64,000 nucleotides of DNA. It comes from Bolinopsis microptera (lineage: Eukaryota; Ctenophora; Tentaculata; Lobata; Bolinopsidae). The translations under genes were made by a program, and so were the position numbers. Within the stretch, counting starts at the first letter, position 1, and each line of letters begins with the position of its first letter. The notes beneath the pieces were generated by a model that was not told the origin of the DNA, did no database searches, and saw only the letters and a list, made by a program, of their open reading frames with translations. The DNA lies in NCBI RefSeq assembly GCF_026151205.1, contig NC_087081.1, positions 7,001,246-7,065,245 of the forward strand, in the 5' to 3' direction. Below, piece by piece: positions 55,121 through 64,000 of this stretch.

Positions 55121-55762
55121 TCATGTCATCGGCACACGAGCTGCATGAGCAGCCCTACCGGACACAAAAATAAAATATATATCCACCAGCGTGCGCTTTT
55201 TCGCATAGCGGGCTCTCACCAGCCCGCTGTCAAAGGGCCCGATATCTCTACAGCCCGCTCATGATATAGCCCGCTAACAAGTGACATTTAATTTGACCAG
55301 TAGCAATATAGCCCGGAGTTCTCTAAAATATTTTCAGTTTCTGTATCGTCTCCATGTGAAATTCCTTATTACACTGACTATATTATATACATTTTATTTT
55401 TGTGTCCGGTAGGGCTGCTCATGCAGCTCGTGAGCAGACGACATGATACTTTGATATATATCAAAGTTATTATAACACACTACATGATAATACACATCAG
55501 CACTATAATCCCCCTATATTATTGATATTCATCGTCACTGACATAATACATTCATTATTCCCACGGCCCAGGAATGCAGTGCATCTCCAGCCCCTATATA
55601 CGACACAGCCCTTTATGATTGGCTTACATTGAACACGTGACGTGTTACCATGGTTACTAAAATTAGTGGCGACCTTTTTCTATAGTTGACTTTTATACAA
55701 GCTCCATTGTTTATTTATAAAATTATATATTAACTGTAATACGCCCGCTGGTGGATATAATC

Positions 55763-55934
55763 CACATCACCTCGACCCGCGGGCGGAAAAATCGTATAGC
55801 ACTCGGGCCCGATGGGCCCTCCGTGCTATACGAAAATATGTCCTCCTCGGGCTAGCGCCCTCGGGGACATATGAAATATTGCACGCGCGTGCGCGTGCAA
55901 TATTTTGTTCCGCCCACGAGTCTCCGGTGATATG
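55763..55934. other. Cloverleaf-like hairpin cluster, copy 1
   Basis: An outer stem pairs CATCACCTCGACCCGCGGGCGGAA (55765-55788) with TTCCGCCCACGAG...GGTGATATG (55908-55934). Inside are three hairpins in a row: 55793-55832 (CGTATAGCAC / GTGCTATACG), 55836-55872 (ATATGTCC / GGACATAT with inner GGGC/GCCC) and 55875-55904 (AATATTGCACGCGC / GCGCGTGCAATATT, 2-base loop). Arms and linkers use the whole segment. No tRNA A or B box is apparent. Confidence 0.75.
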
Positions 55935-56523
55935 TATATATATCCACCAGCGTGCGCTTTTTCGCATAGCGGGCTCTCACCAGCCCGCTGTCAAAGGGCC
56001 CGATATCTCTACAGCCCGCTCATGATATAGCCCGCTAACAAGTGACATTTAATTTGACCAGTAGCAATATAGCCCGGAGTTCTCTAAAATATTTTCAGTT
56101 TCTGTATCGTCTCCATGTGAAATTCCTTATTACACTGACTATATTATATACATTTTATTTTTGTGTCCGGTAGGGCTGCTCATGCAGCTCGTGAGCAGAT
56201 GACATGATACTTTGATATATATCAAAGTTATTATAACACACTACATGATAATACACATCAGCACTATAATCCCCCTATATTATTGATATTCATCGTCACT
56301 GACATAATACATTCATTATTCCCACGGCCCAGGAATGCAGTGCATCTCCAGCCCCTATATACGACACAGCCCTTTATGATTGGCTTACATTGAACACGTG
56401 ACGTGTTACCATGGTTACTACAATTAGTGGCGACCTTTTTCTATAGTTGACTTTTATACAAGCTCCATTGTTTATTTATAAAATTATATATTAACTGTAA
56501 TACGCCCGCTGGTGGATATAATC

Positions 56524-56695
56524 CACATCACCTCGACCCGCGGGCGGAAAAATCGTATAGCACTCGGGCCCGATGGGCCCTCCGTGCTATACGAAAATAT
56601 GTCCTCCTCGGGCTAGCGCCCTCGGGGACATATGAAATATTGCACGCGCGTGCGCGTGCAATATTTTGTTCCGCCCGCGAGTCTCCGGTGATATG
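56524..56695. other. Cloverleaf-like hairpin cluster, copy 2
   Basis: Same arrangement 761 bp downstream. The outer-stem base that reads CCCACGAG in copy 1 is CCCGCGAG here, which improves pairing with the CCGCGGGCGG side. All three inner hairpins are kept. Confidence 0.75.
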
Positions 56696-56858
56696 TATAT
56701 ATATATCTCCGGGCTATATTATTATATCGCCCGATGGTATAGCGGGCTCCCGCTATATCAGCGGGCTGTTACAGCGGACCGGGATATATCATGTCTTCTA
56801 ACTAGCGGGCTGCGCGGGCCTGCTGGCGCAAATATAGCCTGCTGGTGGATATACTATG

Positions 56859-57624
56859 TAGACAGAGTAAAACAAAATGGCCACTAGCTACACCTCGTGC
56901 TAAGTTGATTAACTGAAGCTCACCATCTGCTCAAATGACGTCAGATGAATTTCGAATGGATGAATAAAACAACGAAAATTTAGTCAACTGTAACAGGGGA
57001 ACACCAGTTGCAAATAGGACCACTGTAACAACGCTCACAAAGTTGATACAAATAAGTTTACTGAATTTCTGACTTTGAGTTCATTGATCATCAGGTCCTT
57101 TTCCGACAAATATTGTTTTTTGTCCTCGATTGAGCTGCATTTCGTGATTTGAGTATTGACGTTGTTTATCGTCTGGGTGGAAGCCTATATTATTTGTATC
57201 CTTAATTGTGCTACTACTAAGCATACAAAACGTGGCTGAAGCTGGAATCCGAGGAAAAGAATAAAGTTGTAAATGTTAAGATGATACCGTCAGTCAAAAT
57301 AATAGTAAAAACTGAATCATATTCAAATATCATTATCATATCAAGTTGGCCTTTAAAGGTTTAAAGGATAAATTTGAGCATTTCGTCCCCAAAATCCAAA
57401 TGTAAATAAAAAGTCCGTCAATATTCGAAGTGACAACTTAAATTGTCCATTAACTGAACCATGACATTGAAATTAAAATGAATGCAACTCCTACACAAAA
57501 TATGTAACGATGTGTGTTTCAAAATATGTTTAAGAATTGAGATTAAATAATAAGATAATAGCCAAGAGTTAATAATAAGATACGATTCAAGAGTTTAGTT
57601 GATTTGCTACGTGCATAAACCAGC
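56859..57624. other. 3' flank of the SLCO gene, no other gene seen
   Basis: AT-rich. The transporter 3'UTR probably lies in the right part. No repeats or exons were recognised. Confidence 0.4.
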
Positions 57625-60600
57625 TCATTCTGGATACAGTCTCCATGCAATAAAGATGCAGATAGTTCCTGCTACTCGGAATCCTAGCTGACTCATCGTA
57701 AACGTCACTATCATACTGAAATTGGATGAATATCAGTGGCAAAATGCATAAAGGAACCAGTTCAGATCTGTTTCTAGAGGACCGTATACAGACTCAGATC
57801 GAGATGCGCTAAAATCTCGATCCTTAATAGGGATTGGATATAATGTGATAATTCAACCATGTCGGTGAGTGTGTTGCAACGAAGTGGCACTACAATAAAC
57901 AGTCAATAATGGCGTGCTTTTTGAGAAATTCAGAACACATACTCATGCAGATCGTAGAGCCAGCAGCTTCCTCCACCTCTCCACACTACGCAGTAGTTGT
58001 CAATGATAGCTCCAAACAGAATGGGTCCTAACACGAATCCAAACGCTCGTGTAAAGAACTCTTTCAATCCCTGTGCTGCGGACCTGTCGATTTCGGGAAC
58101 CACTCTGAGAATTTTCAAAGATTAGCCGCCAGAATTTTGACTATAATGTAGGATTAGTTTTGCCATATCAAACTTGGCTGTGATTTTGAGGAATTTAAAG
58201 CCTCGTGGAAGTGGAGGTAAACACTGCTTCTTGCGAACACATTATATCAATAATCAATAGTTGTATAAATCTGATTTGCAATTTGTGATTAGGAAAAACC
58301 ATGTGAGTAACCTAAAACAAGATTTTAACCACCGAGCTTCCAAGCTTTGATTTTCATACATATTTCAGTTTTGTTGAACAAAATTCTGCTCACCTGAGGT
58401 AAGCCACACTTATGGCAGGGTAGTGACTGAAGAAAAAGAGGGCTCCGAAGAATTGCTGAATTACAAAAACTATCCACTTCCTCGTCGAACAGGAATCTTC
58501 TGCTGGACATGCTCCCGGGACTAAATCTGCCTTACTGCACTCACAATTCTCATAGACCTTCTTTTCTTCCTGCAATAAAATAGGAATTATCAGAAACAAT
58601 CCTCTGTACCATCAAACAATCGCTTATATGAGTAGGCTAGAATTAAACCTCTTAAACATTATGACCAAGAATATTTTGTGTAACCGCCAATAAAGAGCTA
58701 AAAATTACGTTATATGAAGAACAGCCAGCATGGCAGGGGGAGAAGTAGGTTATCTTACTCTCCAGATCACAAACGGGCTCGTAGAAATCTGTTGAGCAAC
58801 TACATTCACCGTTACACTTGTCTGTCAAGTTCCTGCTTCCCTTGCTGAGATTATAGTTTTACATTTAGTCGACCTCTACTGCTGCTTAAGATTCTCAACG
58901 ATATAGCGAATATGAGTATAAGAATTAACAAGAGGAACTAAAAAGCTCAAAAGCCGTGTCTTAACACATTAAAATTGAGAATTGATTTTGCTTTTACTTC
59001 CAATCCAGGGAAAGGTCGGTCGGGTAGGAAACTGATATACCAGCAACATTGTCAGTTTCACAGTGATGAAGTGACATCGGTGGTGCAGGCAGTGCCAGAA
59101 ACTGTGTCACTACTACGAACAGCAAACACGTTTTTCCTGAGTGATGTGGTCATGACTGATCTCGACAACTGTAATCGATACAAGAGAGATACAATAAGAG
59201 AGGCCGATATACCAACTTTTTTGGTGCAAGTATCTACTTGCATGATGCATCCAAGACGACTCAATAACTATCAGTTAGTAGTTACCCGATGGAGTGAATT
59301 TGCCCATGAAAGCCCCACCTAGGGCTAGTCCTAGAAGACTCCCAACTATTTTCATAATCCCGATAAGCGATCCTGTCTCTGTAACTGATATCCTGTAAAG
59401 ACATAGTTCTAGATCTCTTATTTTTCTATATATCACCCGAGGTAACAAATAAGCTGAAAATCGCACTATTTACAAAGAATCACCGCACCTATAAATGTAT
59501 GTATATTAATCTAAAAACTTATCTTATACATCTGATACATGCTAGAGGTTATAACTATCAGAAGTTAGAAGGTAATTCACATTTAAATCACATTTCAATG
59601 TACTGGTTAACCATAGTGGGAGATATCAAAATATAATGATAATAATATACAATTTCATTACACTAATAAGTTTCACTTATCGATACTTTTCCCCCGACTT
59701 ACTTGAACAGTTGCGACAATAATTTGGTATCATATGCCATGGAAGAGACGTATATGTTGTTAAGAGCTTGTCCTGCAAGAATGAATAACAGAGCCTTGTT
59801 TTTCATGAGACGTTTCAGAGTAGGTAACAAGTCATTCATAAGGTCCTTCAGTGACCGGTTCAGTTCAGAGTCCTTTTCTTGCTGACTTGCCTTCCCGATA
59901 TCTATCTTCTTTCGTAGAACTACCTTCAATGTAACTAAGCTTTCTTTAGTGTTTCCGTTTGCTCTTAGAACATATCTGCTCTTAAATCATATATCATTTA
60001 TGCCATCCCTAGAAATTAGACTATGTTGATTAATCAAACCTTAGCTGCTGGCATCTGTGTAGGGAACAGTATCATGGGTATCCCAGAAAGAGCAAGCAAG
60101 AGTCCAGGTGCTAGGTACCCCATCCACCATGCCCCCACCCAATGACTGCTCCCTAGTGTCACTCCATCTGGGGGTGTACCCAGGGTGACATACTGTGTCA
60201 GGAGATATGCTCCAAACAGATAGGAGGCTGTATACCCCAGCAGACCTATAATGCTAACAACAGCAATAGAGGGACCAAGCTTCTTCTTCGTCATCACTTC
60301 GTCTAGATACGTTATGCCACAAATTGCTTGAGATGTTCCTATACCCTAATTTGGAATTAATACTTTTCACATATATTATATAAATATGTATATATATATA
60401 TATATATATATATGTATCTATATTTAATTTTCCATATATAGAAAATGCATATTATAGGTTTCGTGTACTTGTGTTTTTTGATAAGTTGGAAGGAAAAATC
60501 TGTCATGCAACTACCATGCTTTGCTTCTTATTATATTCAGATTCTTAAGACAATTTTCTTTAATATCTTTCAGTATTTTTACCTGTAATATTCCGGCCAA

Positions 60601-61658
60601 GAAAAGGATCCAGAACAATTTGTTATTCTGAACAGCATAAAACATCGACTCTATCACTGAGTTTGTATTATCTTCATCATCAAGTGTACACATCTTATCT
60701 TCTTTTCGTACGTTAGATCCCGTCACGTCGCTTGTCAGTTCAGGAAGCTAAAATGATTAGATGCTCATATGAGATTCCTGTTCAGATTATGATACTATTT
60801 TCAATTTTATCAAATATCAGCAGTTGGCATCGATCGAGCGACTTGTTACGACCATTAGATTGACTTAAGATCCAACTCACTATACCGACCATACATTTAA
60901 CTGTCTAGTTCCACATGATTTTATCATACCTTGACAAAGAGCTGTGTACCACTTTGCAACAGATTTGCTATAAAGCTGACTATCACCCCGAAAAGTAGCC
61001 ACCTCATCTTTCCTTTGCTGGCAAAATGCCCGAATATGAACGCCACAACAAGACCAGACAAGTCATTTGCGATTAGTATCAAACCTATGTGGAATTCAAA
61101 TAAAGTTGCTAATTTTATTCAATTTTAAGAGCGTGTTCAAACTTGCTTGAATTTTAAATCCTGTTCGACTTATAAAGTACCCACTTGGTATTGTAACCAT
61201 CTATAATCTATTGTAAATGTAAAATATTAAAATCGTCTTTTGTCAATATCCTGAATTATCAATTGCTTACCAATTTGCTTTGAATTCAAGTTGAACAGTT
61301 CCTGAAGGGTTGGTATCAGCACTTGGTTCATACCCAGAGTTGTGGCTATAGCGAAAGTGGATATGGAGAAGAGGACCAGGTACATATTAGGAGTGTTGTA
61401 TATCTGAAACAAAACGATTTTACAACTTTTGCACACCCTCCTAAGTTTATAGTCGCAAAATAATTGATCAGTGTTATATCTGTCATTTTCTGGAGAAGTA
61501 AATATTAACAACAGGTCATCAATGCCAAATGAACCCAGTTGGAATGTTGTCCAAACCTTTAAAAAAGATGGTCTCCAACCCCATAGCCCGCAATTTGTTA
61601 CTCGTGGACTATTCATTTCAACTTTCATGTTGGCACCTGTTTTGTCTAAAAAAATCAT
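57625..61658 (-). CDS. SLCO: Organic anion transporter (SLCO/OATP family), complete, 12 coding exons
   Basis: Minus-strand exons: 61557-61658, 61271-61403, 60930-61084, 60583-60747, 60040-60345, 59703-59923, 59286-59392, 58998-59136, 58709-58844, 58394-58569, 57943-58104, 57625-57715. All have GT-AG borders and consistent phases; total 1893 bp, 630 residues plus TGA, normal for this 12-TM plasma-membrane family that exchanges amphipathic organic anions. Signatures: GLWGWRPSFLK at the start, GIGTSQAICGITYLDE, the family hallmark WVGAWWMGYL in exon 5, MGKFTPS after TM8-9, CETDNVAGISVSY, the Kazal-like extracellular loop (CNGECSCSTDFYEPVC, then ITYFSPCHAGC and CECSKADLVPGACPAEDSC) over exons 9-10, RAFGFVLGPILFGAIID and a last TM (VAGTICIFIAW). 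Start may alternatively be the ATG at 61628. Weakest join: exon 6 acceptor (ATTGAAG|GTA) with a poor pyrimidine tract. Confidence 0.93.
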
Positions 61659-61734
61659 AAGACATCAGTTAGTTTAATAGGATGAAAATAACGATAATAT
61701 AAACATAATATAATACACAATATAAATTTAGGGC

Positions 61735-62790
61735 CTGTCATGATATCATGGATCGCTTAGGTTTCACCAGGATCTGGTAGTCCTCATAATTCTGCGGCCT
61801 CTATGTATTGTCATCTCGCACAACTCCGTAAGACCCTTGTGAGTTTGGCATGTGAACATTTTCAGCCTTCCAGAAATTGATTGGGTTAACACTGGCAAGA
61901 GCTGTTACCTTGAATTCTCAAACTCTCGATCCAACAAAGATAAAGATACACCCTCTGATCAAGAAATCAATATCAATGGCATACCTTTGAAGAGTGTACA
62001 TGAAACTAAATTCTTAGGTGTAACAATCGATGAAGACCTAAACTGGAACGCACACAGAAGGAATTTAGCAAAAAAACTAGCCAGCTGCTGTGGCATGCTA
62101 AATAGAATTAAAGATAACATTCCCACATCACTCCATAATGATAAAGATCTGTATCACACTCTGTTTGAAAGCTATCTTGCATATGGTATAACTGTCTGGG
62201 GAGGAGCATCTAACAAAAAACTTGAACCTCTGTTCAAAGCACAGAAAATGTGTGCCCGCATAATGTTTGGAGATAAAGAAGCATACTTGGATAAATTTAA
62301 AACTAGTGCGCGATGCAGACCCCACGGGGAACAAATCCTGGGCAACGAATTCTACAGAAAGGAGCATACAAAACCCCTCTTCAACACTCATGAAATCATG
62401 AATGTACATAATCTGTACTTCTACCATTGTATTAATGATATCTTCAAGGTCTTGAAATATAGAACCCCTATATCACTATACTCCCTTTTTGAAACATCTG
62501 GCAGACTTGGCAAAGAGACACTCATTCTTACACCTAAACCATCAGACAGCTACATATACAGAGCAGGGACAATATGGAATACAGTACGACAAAATCTCAT
62601 GCTAACTACATTCACCTGTTATAAGCCCAATCACCTCAAATCATCCATAAGAATCACCATCACTCATACTCAAAAGGAAGGAGAACCAAATGATTGGAAC
62701 TTAGCCTTAAACAGCGTTCGACAAAATTCAAAAACTTTAAAATTGACCTTGCCTAGATTACTTAAGCTTGAAAAAGCGGTAATATCTTAG
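61735..62790 (+). pseudogene. 5'-truncated LINE, C-terminal reverse-transcriptase region
   Basis: About 310 codons open from 61852 to TAA at 62788, with the post-catalytic RT motif TKFLGVTIDEDLNWNAH (near 62008), then LYHTLFESYLAYGITVWGGA and KAQKMCARIMFGDKE, typical of jockey/CR1-type non-LTR elements. The polymerase core and endonuclease are missing and the fragment joins abruptly near WVNTGKSCYLEFS, so part of the NKLSLN region is deleted. It sits about 80-190 bp upstream of the SLCO start codon. The open frame is long for a dead copy, implying recent insertion. Confidence 0.8.
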
Positions 62791-63435
62791 CAAAATATAA
62801 CTTGCAGCAGCCCCATACCTTGTCATGAACATAATATCGAAACTACCTCTGTGATCACATCTTTCTCTGGGTGCAAAATGAATATATATATATAGGTTTA
62901 TTAGTTTTATAGAAATTTAAAAGTTCTATAGAAATTTATTATATAAGGATTATAAAACTTTTTTTTGGGTGTTTTGTGTTATGCATTTTTATACCTATTT
63001 AAGAAGAGATTTTTATAGAATGTTAAAAGTGCAGTAGGGTCAGTTTCAGACGAATTAAGCATAAATGACATCATTGCCATGTCTGAAGTGGTTTGTAAAT
63101 GGGCATTGTTAGCCCCCAAGCGTTTTGGTCCGTCATTCCTGCCACTCAGCATTGCCTACTGCAAAGTAGAAATTTTTCTGAGACAATAGAGAAACTGACC
63201 TCGTCTCACTAAATTCAACCACTTTCCATAATAAAATACTAACAAATAAAGTTTTTAGTTAACTAATTCGTGGTTTAAGCTCTTATTTTATTTATGAAAG
63301 GAATGTAAAATAAAACTTATTGTTTCATTGAAAACTTATTGTTTCATTGAACGAGGTGTCGTACGTCACCTCAATATCGGGTGACAGTGGGCTGACCAGG
63401 CCAGAACCCAATTGATTTGGTCTGAGGTAACGTTA
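62791..63435. other. LINE 3' flank and gene-free DNA
   Basis: Starts with probable LINE 3'UTR; an (AT)n run lies near 62883. A 20-bp direct duplication AAAACTTATTGTTTCATTGA occurs near 63312 and 63331. No gene seen. Confidence 0.4.
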
Positions 63436-63545
63436 TTATGAGCCTGAGGTCACGTGACTGTGACGTCACCAGAGCTTGTTCTCCGTTTCCCGCTCATTGG
63501 ACCAGGTGAGCTTGCATACTTGTGAATATGGGACTTGTGGGTGTA
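63436..63545 (+). promoter_or_regulatory. Promoter-like segment with possible first exon
   Basis: GGTCACGTGACTGTGACGTCACC near 63449-63471 (E-box plus CRE), an inverted CCAAT box in CTCATTGGACC near 63494, and ATGGGACTTGTGG followed by donor GTGTAAGT at 63527-63539. This could be the start of a plus-strand gene leaving the window; CAG|GTGAGC near 63505 is an alternative donor. No downstream exon lies within the remaining 450 bp. Confidence 0.35.
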
Positions 63546-64000
63546 AGTACAGCTGTACTGTAGTTTATATCTAATTACCCCCTATTATAGAAACCGTAAA
63601 TTTATTTTCTGACAGAAAGCTAGAAATTTACCAAAATATCGACATTGTTATAAGAGCTCAACAATGCTTCCTTATGCCTTAAAATCCATGTTTTATCGAT
63701 ACAATCAACATTATGATCCTGTTGATTAATTAGTAACAGGTAACAAATACGCAGAGACAACCATCACACCTACATTGCATTCTTAACGGATCGATTTTGA
63801 GTGACCAATAATCGTCGTGATGATACGTCATGTGTTCCTGATCATCATAAGCAATCAAGAGACAGGAGCGGCGGTTGCTTTAAATCAATGGTTTACGTTA
63901 TTTTTGTGAATTCGACCCCTGTTGAAACAGTTATCACACTTTGTAACTGCATATGTATTGAGGATAGCTTTACAAATACGTTCACAGGCTACCACGTCTC
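63546..64000. other. Gene-free window end
   Basis: No exon or repeat recognised; possibly the first intron of the gene suggested at 63.5 kb. Confidence 0.3.

Larger units (their letters stand above)
55121..56858. repeat. 761-bp tandem duplication with nested inverted repeats
   Basis: Copy 1 is about 55181-55941 and copy 2 about 55942-56702; I count only a handful of differences (for example near 55439/56200 and 55915/56676). The 60 bp before copy 1 (55121-55180, with ACGAGCTGCATGAGCAGCCC) is inverted inside each copy (55386-55446, 56147-56207). TATCCACCAGCG at the start of each unit is inverted as CGCTGGTGGATA near 55746, 56507 and (GCTGGTGGATA) 56840, so the block looks like a TIR element with an internal duplication. 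A third region, 56703-56858, has more CCCGCTATA/AGCGGGC palindromes. Non-coding. Confidence 0.85.

Noticed and set aside
58975-59322. 115-codon plus-strand open frame
   Set aside because: It overlies SLCO exon 8 and intron sequence in antisense; the minus strand carries the family motifs.

Overview
This is a window of animal nuclear DNA. It is AT-rich and intron-containing, full of tandem repeats and small transposons, and sparse in genes. The recognisable proteins are metazoan families: a Krüppel-like factor (KLF), a relaxin/LGR-type 7TM receptor carrying LDL-receptor class A modules, and an organic anion transporter (SLCO/OATP). The sequence alone does not fix the species; an invertebrate is likely, and cnidarian-grade is only a guess.

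Layout. 1-9.0 kb: no gene found; a perfect 74-bp inverted repeat, a triplicated segment, a 572-bp MITE at TTAA, and a C-rich minisatellite. 9.0-15.8 kb: a satellite landscape, namely a 45-bp minisatellite with about 43 units, then a 4.15-kb non-coding element with G-rich inverted ends that is itself made of minisatellites and sits inside another satellite. 15.8-24.5 kb: short tandem arrays, a 149-bp hAT-type MITE with a clear 8-bp target duplication, and a LINE remnant. 24.5-28.8 kb: the KLF gene (+ strand; last exon certain, one upstream exon likely, first exon tentative) with CACGTG/TGACGTCA clusters in and after it. 30-34.8 kb: promoter-like CCAAT clusters, MITEs and a mosaic of shuffled repeat modules. 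35.0-38.8 kb: the LDLa-7TM receptor (- strand), whose C-terminal tail is a 42-bp minisatellite read in frame, and whose TATA-containing upstream region is duplicated. 39.0-44.8 kb: a SINE and a young LTR retrotransposon with apparently identical 694-bp LTRs, an intact gag and no recognisable pol. 45.9-52.4 kb: a seven-exon gene (- strand) for a small secreted protein of unknown family; intron 2 holds a decayed RTE-like LINE with a 13-bp target duplication. 55.1-56.9 kb: a 761-bp tandem duplication, each copy containing a cloverleaf-like cluster of hairpins. 57.6-61.7 kb: a complete 12-exon SLCO gene (- strand), which I joined by splice sites and phase to 630 residues. 61.8-62.8 kb: another truncated LINE. 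63.4-63.5 kb: a promoter-like segment with a possible first exon of a gene leaving the window.

The real genes do not form an obvious pathway. A nuclear regulator, a surface receptor, a secreted protein and a membrane transporter are separated by mobile and satellite DNA. The strongest unusual signals are the minisatellite-derived receptor tail, the repeat-only element inserted in a satellite, the gag-only LTR element, the cloverleaf repeat and the unassigned secreted protein. All exon joins are manual and untested by transcripts.
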